In this document: positions 42,445-50,794 of the stretch, piece by piece
How the letters are laid out: every line of letters starts with the position of its first letter
Numbering within the stretch: position 1 is the stretch's first letter
Assembly (NCBI RefSeq): GCF_001261775.1
Contig: NZ_LN868537.1
Coordinates: 62,001 to 126,000 of the forward strand
Origin: Anaeromassilibacillus senegalensis
GTDB lineage: Bacteria; Bacillota; Clostridia; Oscillospirales; Acutalibacteraceae
DNA length: 64,000 nt
Direction: 5' to 3'
Position numbers and translations under genes: made by a program
Notes under the pieces: model-generated
What the model was told of the DNA's origin: nothing
What the model saw: only the letters and a program-made list of their open reading frames with translations
Databases searched by the model: none

Positions 42445-43266
42445 ATGTCAGGAGCCATTCAGCAGGCTGTGAAGAGCCAACAGGAGGCGCAGCTTGCGCC
42501 GACCATGCAGTCCTACATACGGCAGATGTCGAATGAGATTAAAAAGGCGCTGCCTTCCGTGTTGACGCCGGATCGCTTTACTAGGATTACGCTGTCCGCC
42601 ATCTCTGCAAATCCCAAACTGGGCGAGACGTCGCCGGCGTCCTTTCTGGGCGCGATGATGACGGCGGCGCAGCTCGGCCTGGAACCGAATACGCCACTCG
42701 GACATGCGTACCTGATTCCGTATAGAAACAAAGGGGTACTGGAATGCCAGTTCCAGATTGGATACAGGGGCCTCATCGATCTTGCCTATCGTTCTGGCGA
42801 GATCAGCACGATTCAGGCCCACACAGTCTACGAAAACGATGCGTTTGAATATGAATTCGGTTTGGACGCCAAATTGAAGCATATTCCTTGCAAGAGCGGA
42901 CGGGGAAACCCGACCTGGTTCTACGCGGTTTATAAAACCAGGGACGGAGGCTTCGGCTTTGAGGTCATGAGCGTGGAGGACGTCCGCGCTCATGCTAAAA
43001 AGTATTCCAAAGCTTACTCCAACGGTCCCTGGCAAACAAATTTTGAGGAGATGGCAAAGAAGACCGTGCTGAAGCAGGCGCTCAAGTATGCGCCTCTGAA
43101 AGCAGAATTTGTACGCGCTGTTTCCGCGGACGAAACGATTAAAACAGAGCTGTCCGAAGACATGTTCAGCGTTCCGAACAAGCTGATTGATGTCGAAGGG
43201 TATGAGGTCGACGAGGAAACCGGAGAAGTGAAGGAACAGAGCGAAGGAACCGGAACAGACACTTGA
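42445..43266 (+). CDS. recT: RecT-family single-strand annealing protein
   Basis: This protein has about 273 residues. I prefer ATG 42445 (MSGAIQQAVKSQQEAQLAPT) because AAGGAG is 10 nt away; the in-frame ATG 42436 lies right on the ribosome site. FTRITLSAISANPKLGETSP, LGHAYLIPYRNKG and CQFQIGYRGLIDLAYRSGEI are RecT hallmarks. It anneals strands resected by the YqaJ nuclease. The C-terminal tail (VDVEGYEVDEETGEVKE-like) is acidic, as in other annealing proteins. Confidence 0.94.
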   Translation: MSGAIQQAVKSQQEAQLAPTMQSYIRQMSNEIKKALPSVLTPDRFTRITLSAISANPKLGETSPASFLGAMMTAAQLGLEPNTPLGHAYLIPYRNKGVLECQFQIGYRGLIDLAYRSGEISTIQAHTVYENDAFEYEFGLDAKLKHIPCKSGRGNPTWFYAVYKTRDGGFGFEVMSVEDVRAHAKKYSKAYSNGPWQTNFEEMAKKTVLKQALKYAPLKAEFVRAVSADETIKTELSEDMFSVPNKLIDVEGYEVDEETGEVKEQSEGTGTDT

Positions 43267-43287
43267 TCGAAAGGTTAGGGACGCGCA

Positions 43288-43599
43288 ATGACAACATGGC
43301 TTGAATTGAATCAGGAGATGCCCAGGTACAAGAAAACGCTGGCCCTTGCACGTCTCCTGCGTGTGGACAGGCGCTATGCCATAGGGTTGATGATCGACCT
43401 GTGGACATGGGGCCTGGACAACGCAGACCGGGAGGGCCACCTTACAGGCATGACCCAGGAGGACATCGCGCTGGCGCTGGACTGGCCGATGAAGAAGGCG
43501 GCCGGGCTCATCAAGGCCCTGATCGACGTGGGATGTCTGGAGCAGTATGGGGAGACCTATGTGTTGCATGAGTGGCCGCCCTGTGCCGGAAACGAGTGA
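43288..43599 (+). CDS. Replication-associated winged-helix protein
   Basis: This is a 103-residue protein. WLELNQEMPRYKKTLALARL followed by LRVDRRYAIGLMIDLWTWGL and LTGMTQEDIALALDWPMKKA resembles the N-terminal winged helix of phage replisome organisers (DnaD/Lin1244-like). It lies just before a longer protein of the same kind, so it may be a duplicated N-terminal domain acting at the origin. Confidence 0.65.
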   Translation: MTTWLELNQEMPRYKKTLALARLLRVDRRYAIGLMIDLWTWGLDNADREGHLTGMTQEDIALALDWPMKKAAGLIKALIDVGCLEQYGETYVLHEWPPCAGNE

Positions 43600-43628
43600 G
43601 TAATAAATGATCAAGAAGGCGGTGCGCC

Positions 43629-44648
43629 ATGGCAAGAACAATGAAAGATGTCGCGGAATACTATCCTCATTTCGTTGCTGACAGCAGAACAAAGAGCATC
43701 TTAGAAGGCCGGTACGGCAATGATGGATACGCCTTCTGGTTTAAACTGCTGGAACTGCTCTGCAAGACAGACGGCCACGCATATGACTGCAGGGATGCGC
43801 TCAATATGGAGTATCTGATCGGGTATACCAGAGTGAGTGCAGAGATTGCAGAGCAGATTCTGGATCTGCTTGCAAACCTCGGGAAGATTGACCGCGAATT
43901 ATGGACGGAAAACCGGATCATCTGGTGCCAGACACTGGTTAACAACTTGAAGTCGGTGTATGAGAAGCGTAAACGTGACGTTCCACAGAAACCCTCATTT
44001 CTGAACCGAAAACCGGGGGATGAAGTGGATTTCTGTCCCGAAAATGAGAGCACAGACGCTTTTTCGGGACAGCCTGTGGAGAAAAAGCGACAAAGTAAAG
44101 TAGAGTATAGTAGAGTAGAGTATAGTAAAGAACCCCCTATAATCCCCCCTGCGGGGGATGACGACGGCGACGAAGAAAAAAATCTCAATAGGCAAGGCGA
44201 GAGCCTAACGGTTTTAAAAACGGCCGGAATGGCAGCGGGAAACGAAACCCGTGAACAGCCCTCCACGACCCCTGCCCAGGAAAGATTTCTTCGCTTCTGG
44301 TCCGCGTATCCCAAGAGAGTGGGGAAAGGGTATGCAGAGAAAATCTTTACGAAGCTCAACCCGGATGATACCCTGCTGGCAGCCATGCTGTCTGCGATTG
44401 AAAAGGCCAAGCGCAGCGAGCAATGGCAGCGGGACAAGGGGCAGTACATACCGAACCCCTCTACCTGGCTCAACCAGACGCGCTGGGAGGACGAGCTGCC
44501 GGGGGATGTAGAAGCTCCGGAAGATCCGGAAATCGGTCCGCCGAAAGAGCTGCCTCCTGACCTGGCGAAGGAGAAAGAGCGCCACGAGGAGGCTATGCGG
44601 CGGTTCCGATCAGGGGAATGCAGCTGGGAGGAGTTGGTGCCTGAATGA
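43629..44648 (+). CDS. Phage replisome organiser/helicase loader (DUF4373 type)
   Basis: This is a 339-residue protein. The N-terminal domain YYPHFVADSRTKSILEGRYG, then GYAFWFKLLELLCKTDGHAY, is the Lin1244/DUF4373 winged helix. A variable linker contains VEYSRVEYSKEPPIIPPAGD and an acidic run. The C-terminal DnaD-like part has RFLRFWSAYPKRVGKGYAEK and YIPNPSTWLNQTRWEDELP. It would bind the phage origin and load the DnaB-type helicase encoded next, with which it overlaps by 4 nt. Confidence 0.88.
   Translation: MARTMKDVAEYYPHFVADSRTKSILEGRYGNDGYAFWFKLLELLCKTDGHAYDCRDALNMEYLIGYTRVSAEIAEQILDLLANLGKIDRELWTENRIIWCQTLVNNLKSVYEKRKRDVPQKPSFLNRKPGDEVDFCPENESTDAFSGQPVEKKRQSKVEYSRVEYSKEPPIIPPAGDDDGDEEKNLNRQGESLTVLKTAGMAAGNETREQPSTTPAQERFLRFWSAYPKRVGKGYAEKIFTKLNPDDTLLAAMLSAIEKAKRSEQWQRDKGQYIPNPSTWLNQTRWEDELPGDVEAPEDPEIGPPKELPPDLAKEKERHEEAMRRFRSGECSWEELVPE
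44100..44159 (+). repeat. Direct repeats and GC hairpin in the loader gene (candidate origin)
   Basis: GTAGAGTATAGTA occurs twice (44100-44112 and 44115-44127), 15 bp apart, followed by TATAAT-like AT sequence and the hairpin TCCCCC-CTGC-GGGGGA. Location inside a replication-initiator gene mirrors lambda O-type origins. Confidence 0.45.
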
Positions 44649-45910
44649 GTGTGGAGGCAGAGATGTCCGTCCTTGGCTGTATGATGCTGGACGAGGATTT
44701 TTCCAGGCTTGCGGTTGATGCGCTGACGCCGGAGATGTTCACACACAACACCACGCGGCGTATTTTTGAGGCAGCGACGGACCAGTATTGGGCAGGGCTT
44801 CCCCTGGATGGCGTGACGTTGATCGAACGTCTTCCGGACGATCGGAAAACGCTGCTGAAGCTGGCGGATTACGTTCCCACGGCCCGCCATGGCCCGGAAT
44901 ATTTGCAAATCGTGCGGGATGAGTGGCGCCGGCGAACCATTCAGGAAGCGCTTTCAGGGATTGCGATTGAGACTTCGGAACGCACGTCGGAAGAAATAAT
45001 TGAGCGTCTGCGCGAGTTCGTAGCGGAGCAGGATGGGATCACACGGGCCCAGAGAGACGCAGGCGGGATATCCCTTTCGCAGGCAATTGACCATTTTTGG
45101 GAGTGGTTTCGCGCTCCGAAGGCGGAGACGGCAAAAACGGGATATCGCTCTATCGACCGTGCGACAGGGGGCTTCCTCCCGGGGTCCGTAACGGTGTTGT
45201 CGGCGCGGTCCGGAGGCGGAAAGACAGATTTTGCGATCAACCTTGTGCTGCACCTGGCACGGAGAGGGAAGAAGGTGCTGTACTGCTCCATGGAGATGAC
45301 AGACGTGGAACTCATGCAGCGGGCGGCGTCCAACATGACGCATATCGACGGAAGCAGGATCAGGGACCAGGAATTGACGGAAGAGGAGGAGCAGGACGTC
45401 AACAGGGTTTTTGAGCTTCTTGAAAAGGACGCCAGGATCGAGTTTCGAGTGGAACCTCAAATCTCGGTGAATGAGATAAAGCGCTTTATCGAGCTGTACC
45501 GGCCGGACGTCGTGTTCATCGATCACATTGGCTTGATGGAACGTCCGGAAAAGAAAGACGCCTACCGGGCGCTGGGATGGGTGAGCAACCGTGTTAAGCA
45601 AATCGCGCTCGACACGAAAATTCCCATCATAGAGCTTGCCCAGTCGAACCGAAAATCTGAAGAAAGAAAAACAAAACGCCCGCTACTCTCAGACCTGCGG
45701 GAAACCGGGGACCTGGAACAGGATGCCGATTACGTGATGTTCCTCTGGAAGGACGGGGATGAAGAGAAGGGACGGCTTACGGGGGACGCGTGGTGCGATA
45801 TGACCCTGACCTTGGCAAAAAATCGGCATGGCGGCACCGGAGACTTTCTGTTCCACTGGCAGCCGCAATATCACACATTCACGGAGGTGGAGACACGATA
45901 TGGACCATAG
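44645..45910 (+). CDS. DnaB-type replicative helicase
   Basis: This is a 421-residue protein. N-terminal domain: MSVEAEMSVLGCMMLDEDFS. The RecA-like core has the Walker A loop VLSARSGGGKTDFAINLVLH, then VLYCSMEMTDVELMQRAASN, the Walker B region DVVFIDHIGLME, and LRETGDLEQDADYVMFLWKD. It unwinds phage DNA as a hexamer. It starts within the stop of the loader gene (ATGA). Confidence 0.94.
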   Translation: MSVEAEMSVLGCMMLDEDFSRLAVDALTPEMFTHNTTRRIFEAATDQYWAGLPLDGVTLIERLPDDRKTLLKLADYVPTARHGPEYLQIVRDEWRRRTIQEALSGIAIETSERTSEEIIERLREFVAEQDGITRAQRDAGGISLSQAIDHFWEWFRAPKAETAKTGYRSIDRATGGFLPGSVTVLSARSGGGKTDFAINLVLHLARRGKKVLYCSMEMTDVELMQRAASNMTHIDGSRIRDQELTEEEEQDVNRVFELLEKDARIEFRVEPQISVNEIKRFIELYRPDVVFIDHIGLMERPEKKDAYRALGWVSNRVKQIALDTKIPIIELAQSNRKSEERKTKRPLLSDLRETGDLEQDADYVMFLWKDGDEEKGRLTGDAWCDMTLTLAKNRHGGTGDFLFHWQPQYHTFTEVETRYGP

Positions 45911-46073
45911 GGCGGAGCTTCTGCTTGCCGACGCTCGGGCGCGGAACCGGGACGGCCCCCTGCGGCGCTGGGCGCATTACGAGTGCTTGAAGGACCGACT
46001 GAGGCAGATGGACCTGCCGCCGGAAGAGTACCAGAACGCCGCGCGGAAGATTGCCGTGGCGCTGGGATTGTGA
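45900..46073 (+). CDS. Small helical prophage protein
   Basis: This is a 57-residue protein from ATG 45900 behind ACGGAGGTGG. MDHRAELLLADARARNRDGP is followed by LRRWAHYECLKDRLRQMDLP and a helical end. It overlaps the helicase gene by 11 nt. The function is unknown. Confidence 0.6.
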   Translation: MDHRAELLLADARARNRDGPLRRWAHYECLKDRLRQMDLPPEEYQNAARKIAVALGL

Positions 46074-46096
46074 AAGAGGGTGGGAGGAGAGAATAC

Positions 46097-46528
46097 ATGA
46101 GAATCAGCTTTACGATACCCGGCCCGCCGCAGGGCAAAGCCCGCCCGCGGGTGGTGCGAATAAAATCCGGGGACAGCGTCAGTTACAATCCGGATAAAAC
46201 GGTAGCCTATGAAGAATTGGTGCGGCTGCGCTTCCATGAAGCGGCCAAGAAAGCAGGATTGGAGAAACCTTGTGAAGTTCCTGTTTGTATGGCGATTGTG
46301 GCACTGTTCCCTATTCCGAAGAGCACCAGCAAAAAGCGCACGGCAGCTATGAAGCGCTGTGAAATTCTGCCGACGAAGAAGCCGGACTGGGACAACATCG
46401 GTAAGATCATATGCGATGCGCTCAATGGTCTGGCATACAAGGATGACGCGCAAGTGGTGGCTGCCAGTATTCGGAAGCAATACACGGACGGGGCAGGTGA
46501 AGTGATCGTATCAATCAATGAGATTTAA
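46097..46528 (+). CDS. rusA: RusA-family Holliday junction resolvase
   Basis: This is a 143-residue protein from ATG 46097 (GGGAGGAGAG upstream). IPGPPQGKARPRVVRIKSGD at the start and the catalytic block KPDWDNIGKIICDALNGLAY followed by KDDAQVV contain the paired aspartates of RusA. It resolves branched DNA before packaging. The position after helicase and before the late regulator is usual. Confidence 0.94.
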   Translation: MRISFTIPGPPQGKARPRVVRIKSGDSVSYNPDKTVAYEELVRLRFHEAAKKAGLEKPCEVPVCMAIVALFPIPKSTSKKRTAAMKRCEILPTKKPDWDNIGKIICDALNGLAYKDDAQVVAASIRKQYTDGAGEVIVSINEI

Positions 46529-46572
46529 AGGTATCGAAATCGACGTGGTTAAAAGCAGGGAGGGATGCATCA

Positions 46573-47127
46573 TTGCAGCAGATGACGCCGCGGCAGGTGC
46601 AAAGCCTGTTGGAAGAGTACTACGACATCCCTCAAAAGATACAGGGGATACTGAATGAGATCAGGGAGCTGAAGGCGGAACAGGAGAGCGTCTGCACACC
46701 CTCTATGCGCCTTTCAGGGCTTCCTGGGGGAAAGGGACAGCACGGAGATCCGACGGCCACCACAGCGCTTACAAGTGACCTGTTGGGATATGACAAGGCT
46801 ATCCAGGAATGCCGCGAGCGGATCGTGGAGCTGCGGGAACGAAAGAACTGGCTGTATGTGAGTCTGGACACCCTGGACCGCACGGACAGGCGCATTCTCG
46901 AGCTGGCCTACATGGGGCCGCGGGAGCCACGCAAACGCGCGGCCTGGAGCCGGCACCCGCCGTGGAAAGCAATCGCGGCGGAGGTTGGTTACAGCGAGAG
47001 TGCGACTTACGACCGGGCCCGTGCGGCGAAGCAACTGCTGGCAGATTTGTCCGCGCAGACCGTTCTTCCCGGGATGGCCGTCAAAAACCCGGAGTTTTCT
47101 GGAGTGTTTCGGAGTAAAGTGGAGTAA
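46573..47127 (+). CDS. ArpU/DUF1492-like late transcription regulator
   Basis: This is a 184-residue protein starting at TTG 46573 behind GGGAGGG. A coiled-coil N-terminus (QVQSLLEEYYDIPQKIQGIL) leads to CRERIVELRERKNWLYVSLD, LDRTDRRILELAYMG and a C-terminal helix-turn-helix with WKAIAAEVGYSESATYDRAR. This is the sigma-region-4-like layout of ArpU/DUF1492 proteins that turn on phage late genes. Its 3' end overlaps the phased GGAGT array, its probable target. Confidence 0.82.
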   Translation: MQQMTPRQVQSLLEEYYDIPQKIQGILNEIRELKAEQESVCTPSMRLSGLPGGKGQHGDPTATTALTSDLLGYDKAIQECRERIVELRERKNWLYVSLDTLDRTDRRILELAYMGPREPRKRAAWSRHPPWKAIAAEVGYSESATYDRARAAKQLLADLSAQTVLPGMAVKNPEFSGVFRSKVE

Positions 47128-47175
47128 AATGGAGTTCACTGGAGTTTCCATTGTGGTACTATATAATCACGGAGT
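47091..47175 (+). promoter_or_regulatory. Late promoter with 10-bp phased GGAGT repeats
   Basis: GGAGT begins at 47091, 47101, 47111, 47121, 47131 and 47141, exactly every 10 bp, and again in phase at 47171. TATAAT lies at 47162-47167. The expected -35 position (about 47139-47144) has no TTGACA but carries the last GGAGT box, which fits activation by a regulator replacing a -35 contact. The first repeats lie inside the regulator gene. Confidence 0.75.
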
Positions 47176-47236
47176 TCCGGAGGACCGGATGAGACAGATT
47201 ACAAGATGCCTTATCATATTTTCTTCCTTTCTTTTG

Positions 47237-47270
47237 AAAAGCGCCTCTTTGCCAAGGGGGCGCTTTTTGC
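47237..47270 (+). terminator. Terminator in the late leader
   Basis: AAAAGCGCC (47237-47245) pairs with GGCGCTTTT (47259-47267) and is followed by T and G. It lies between the late promoter and the first late gene, so it could attenuate late transcription or end early transcripts. Confidence 0.6.
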
Positions 47271-47294
47271 TGCCCATTTTTGGAGGTAATGTGA

Positions 47295-47519
47295 ATGGAA
47301 AACTACGAAAAACTCATCACAGAGTACGAAGCTGAAATCGCAGCCATTGATGCAAAGCTCGCTCAGCTCAGGACCAGCAACAACTGGATGGAGAACGCCC
47401 GGTATAATCAGCTCTCCTGCATTCGCGGGGACCTGTGTCTGCAGCTGCACGCAGCAAGAATCGCGGCAAGCAGAGGCCGGCCGCCGGATGAGACCAGTTG
47501 TGGTAACGACGCAAAATGA
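47295..47519 (+). CDS. Small coiled-coil prophage protein
   Basis: This is a 74-residue protein. MENYEKLITEYEAEIAAIDA followed by KLAQLRTSNNWMENARYNQL forms a heptad-rich helix. It starts after GGAGGTAATGTGA and overlaps the small terminase gene by 4 nt. It is the first gene of the late transcript. The function is unknown. Confidence 0.65.
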   Translation: MENYEKLITEYEAEIAAIDAKLAQLRTSNNWMENARYNQLSCIRGDLCLQLHAARIAASRGRPPDETSCGNDAK

Positions 47520-47917
47520 GGGGTGGCGATGTGCTACAAAACAATACAGATTCCATTTTGGATGCGCGAATGGTCGTCGCAGCGGAATGCCTCGCCAATC
47601 CTGACTTCCAAGGCACAAAACAGGATATTGCAACCGCGGCCGGTGTAGCACGATCAACCCTTCACCGATGGATGCGTAACCCGGATTTTATAAAAATTGT
47701 GAATGAGCTGGTGGAAAAGTATGCAGACGCTGAACTGGGAATGGTCTGGAAGGCATTATCCCGGAAGATACAAGCCGGGGACGTACAGGCGATAAAGCTG
47801 TATTTTGAATTGCGGCAGAGAAGCGAAGAGAGGAAGATACAGATCAATGAAAGCAAGGAAGAAGTGCAGGATGATTTGGCAGAAGCGATTAAGGAGGCTG
47901 TGAAGAATGCGGATTAA
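47516..47917 (+). CDS. terS: Terminase small subunit
   Basis: This is a 133-residue protein. The helix-turn-helix is KQDIATAAGVARSTLHRWMR, followed by NPDFIKIVNELVEKYADAEL and an oligomerisation helix (IQAGDVQAIKLYFELRQRSE). It binds the phage packaging site. The ATG 47516 overlaps the previous stop; GTG 47531, better placed after GGGGTGG, is an alternative. It overlaps the large subunit gene by 11 nt. Confidence 0.85.
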   Translation: MRGGDVLQNNTDSILDARMVVAAECLANPDFQGTKQDIATAAGVARSTLHRWMRNPDFIKIVNELVEKYADAELGMVWKALSRKIQAGDVQAIKLYFELRQRSEERKIQINESKEEVQDDLAEAIKEAVKNAD

Positions 47918-49145
47918 AACGTTTTCTAAAAAGCAAGGGCAAATCCTTAGATTCATCGAGCAGCCGGAAATTACCCTCATCTGTGACGGAGCTGTCCGAT
48001 CCGGAAAGACGGTGTCTATGATTCTGGCTTATATGATATGGGCAATGTCACATTTTGACCGGACCAACTTTGCTATCTGTGGTAAGACCGTGCGAAGCGC
48101 GGAACGGAACATTTTGATGCCGCTTCAATCTATTGAGGGACTTCCGTATTGCCTTGAGTATAAAGTCTCTAAAAGCATTCTCACGGTCCGCTGTGGCAAA
48201 ATTGAAAACTACTTCTATCTTTTTGGCGGCAAGGATGAAAGCAGCTACATGTTAATTCAGGGCCTTACGCTGGCGGGCGTACTGTTCGACGAAGTTGCCC
48301 TGATGCCGCGGAGCTTTGTGGATCAAGCCATAGCCCGAACACTGACTTACTCAAATAGGAAGCTATGGTTTAACTGTAACCCGGAAGGCCCACAGCATTG
48401 GTTTAATCAGGAGTGGGTGTTGAAGGCCAAAGAGAGAGGCGCAAGGCACCTACACTTCCTGATGGACGACAACCCCGCTATGACGCCGGAAGGAATTGAA
48501 GAGGCGAAGAAAGAGTTCAGCGGCGTTTTTTACGACCGGTACATTCTCGGCCTTTGGGTGCTGGCGGAAGGCCGCATCTACGACATGTTTGACAAAACCA
48601 AGCACGTCGTTGCCGCGCCGCCCGGCCCCTGCACGCAGTATTACATCAGCATGGACTACGGCACGCAGAACCCCACGGCGATGCTGCTCTGGGGCAAATG
48701 TGGCGGTGTGTGGTACATGCTCCGGGAGTATTACTACTCTGGGCGCGATCAGAAAGCCCAGAAGACCGACGAACAGTATTACGCCGAGCTGGTCAAGCTG
48801 GCTGGTGACCCGCCAATTCGCGCGGTGATCGTGGATCCGTCCGCAGCTTCGATGATTGCTACCATCCGGCAGCACGGGCAGTTCATGGTCCGTCCGGCGG
48901 ACAACGCCGTGCTGGACGGTATTCGCGTCACGGCGACAGCTCTCTCGAGCGGCAAGATCAAGATCTGTGAGTGCTGCGCGAATGCGCTGGAAGAACTGCC
49001 GGGCTACGTCTGGGATGATAAGGCAGCGCAGCGCGGCGAGGATAAGCCACTCAAGATCAACGACCACGCGATGGACGCCCTTCGGTATTTCAGCATGGAA
49101 GTATTTGGCCGTCCGAATCCCGGACCCATAACGATTGGAGGATGA
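47907..49145 (+). CDS. terL: Terminase large subunit
   Basis: This is a 412-residue protein. Walker A is DGAVRSGKTVSMILAYM (residues about 27-43), Walker B is GVLFDEVALMP, and the nuclease domain shows YYISMDYGTQNPTAMLLWGK, VIVDPSAASMIATIRQHG and KINDHAMDALRYFSMEVFG. It drives DNA packaging and cuts concatemers. Start ATG 47907 is after AAGGAGGCTGTG. Confidence 0.95.
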   Translation: MRIKTFSKKQGQILRFIEQPEITLICDGAVRSGKTVSMILAYMIWAMSHFDRTNFAICGKTVRSAERNILMPLQSIEGLPYCLEYKVSKSILTVRCGKIENYFYLFGGKDESSYMLIQGLTLAGVLFDEVALMPRSFVDQAIARTLTYSNRKLWFNCNPEGPQHWFNQEWVLKAKERGARHLHFLMDDNPAMTPEGIEEAKKEFSGVFYDRYILGLWVLAEGRIYDMFDKTKHVVAAPPGPCTQYYISMDYGTQNPTAMLLWGKCGGVWYMLREYYYSGRDQKAQKTDEQYYAELVKLAGDPPIRAVIVDPSAASMIATIRQHGQFMVRPADNAVLDGIRVTATALSSGKIKICECCANALEELPGYVWDDKAAQRGEDKPLKINDHAMDALRYFSMEVFGRPNPGPITIGG

Positions 49146-49151
49146 TACATA

Positions 49152-50600
49152 GTGCTTACCAGCTTGGATTTTTTATGCACCGGTGCCCGCTGGCCGCCGG
49201 AAGGCGAAGAGCAGCGATTGAGACGCTACGACGACAACCGGAAGCTGTTTGAAGACGAGCATGCCGAAGTATACCGGGAGCAAATGCGGCGCATTGAACG
49301 TGTAATTGGAAACTTTTCCAGTGTCGTGTCCTATGGAACCGTTCTCAGCTACCAGAAGCTCATAAGCCTGAAGATTGCAGACCTGGTCTTCGGTGAACCG
49401 CCTAAGATCACGGCGGCTAAGAGCGGACAGCAGGCGGTGATTGACCGTATCCTGTCCGGAACCAATCTGCTCAATGCGGCGTACATGTGCGCCATCGATG
49501 TGAGCCGGTACGGCGACGGCCTGTTGCTTCTGGGCAACCGCGGCGGAACGCCGGTTATTGACGCCACCAGCCCCCGCAACTGGTATCCGGTAGTGGATCG
49601 GGACAATATCAAGCACACACTGTACCATGCGTTCGGCTGGGCACATCCGTTGGACACAAAACGCACGCGCTGGGAACTCAAGGTGCAGGTGCATAACCCG
49701 GAGAAGCCAGAGGACTGTGAGCAGCACCGGTATAGCCTGTCTGGTAGCGAAAACAACTGGCAGATTGGCCGGGAGATTACCAGTGAGGACGAAGTGCTGC
49801 TTGAGACGCAGCTGCAGGTTTGCCCGGTGTTCCGGGTGTCCAATGTGCTGACCAGTGACCGGGTATACGGAATCGATGATTACCAGAGCATTGACAGCAT
49901 CATATCGGAACTGATGGTCCGTATCTCACAGGTGAGCAAAGTTTTAGATAAGCATGCGGCTCCGAGTATGAGCGGCCCTGCCAGTGCGCTGGAAAAGGAC
50001 CAGGTCACCGGGGAGTGGCGGCTGAAGGTCGGGAACTACTATCCGCAGAATACCAGAGATGACCCCGCGCCGCAGTATATCACTTGGGACGCTTCTATGG
50101 CGGCCAACTTCCAGCAGATTGAACTCCTCATCAACCAGCTCTACACGATCAGCGAGATGGGTTCCGCGATCTTCGGCGACCTTGCCAGCAAGACCGGGAC
50201 CGTGCCGAGCGGATCCGCTTTGCGTAGGTTGATGATGTCTCCACTTGCTAAGGCCCGAAGGATTGCCAACAGCTTTGACCCGGCGCTGAAAGGCCTGATA
50301 TCGGCGTGTGCGGCAATCTACGGAGAAGCGCTGCCGGTGGAAAGCATCAGTATCAAGTGGAATGATGGCCTGCCAGACGACGAAGCTGAGAATGCGCAGA
50401 TCATGGCGGTGCGGACGGGCAACCGGCCCACCATCAGCCAGCATACTGCAATCCGCCGGCTGGATGGGCTTGGAGAAACCGATGCTGCCGCTGAGCTGGA
50501 AGAAATCCGCGCGGACGACGCGGAACAGGACATGGGAAGCGCTATGCCGCGGGAGACGCTGGAGAATCAATCTTTGCGAAAGGAGGAACAAAAGCTGTGA
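49152..50600 (+). CDS. Portal protein (SPP1 gp6-like)
   Basis: This is a 482-residue protein starting at GTG 49152. RRYDDNRKLFEDEHAEVYRE, LKIADLVFGEPPKITAAKSG and the C-terminal FDPALKGLISACAAIYGEAL with ISIKWNDGLPDDEAENAQIM are typical of SPP1-type portals. It forms the dodecameric channel at the head vertex and docks the terminase. It overlaps the next small gene by 4 nt. Confidence 0.92.
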   Translation: MLTSLDFLCTGARWPPEGEEQRLRRYDDNRKLFEDEHAEVYREQMRRIERVIGNFSSVVSYGTVLSYQKLISLKIADLVFGEPPKITAAKSGQQAVIDRILSGTNLLNAAYMCAIDVSRYGDGLLLLGNRGGTPVIDATSPRNWYPVVDRDNIKHTLYHAFGWAHPLDTKRTRWELKVQVHNPEKPEDCEQHRYSLSGSENNWQIGREITSEDEVLLETQLQVCPVFRVSNVLTSDRVYGIDDYQSIDSIISELMVRISQVSKVLDKHAAPSMSGPASALEKDQVTGEWRLKVGNYYPQNTRDDPAPQYITWDASMAANFQQIELLINQLYTISEMGSAIFGDLASKTGTVPSGSALRRLMMSPLAKARRIANSFDPALKGLISACAAIYGEALPVESISIKWNDGLPDDEAENAQIMAVRTGNRPTISQHTAIRRLDGLGETDAAAELEEIRADDAEQDMGSAMPRETLENQSLRKEEQKL

Positions 50601-50794
50601 GTAACAAAACTTTGTATCTGTGCGATCCCCAAAAAGCTGTAAGCTGTAAAAAGACACATTGCAAACATGGTAAACATAATTCATCGGAACTTTATCAAAT
50701 GTGTGAAGCGACGACCACAAAAGAATGGGCGGTCACAATTGAAAATGAACCTGTCGTATATTCAAAGTCGGTGACGTCAAATGACTGCCGCTGA
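50597..50794 (+). CDS. Small cysteine-rich prophage protein
   Basis: This is a 65-residue protein from GTG 50597. LCDPQKAVSCKKTHCKHGKH carries a CxxxxxxxCxxxxC pattern that could bind a metal, followed by an acidic tail. It lies between portal and minor head genes in overlapping frames. Similar tiny Cys/His proteins are common in Firmicutes phages; the function is unknown. Confidence 0.65.
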   Translation: MSNKTLYLCDPQKAVSCKKTHCKHGKHNSSELYQMCEATTTKEWAVTIENEPVVYSKSVTSNDCR

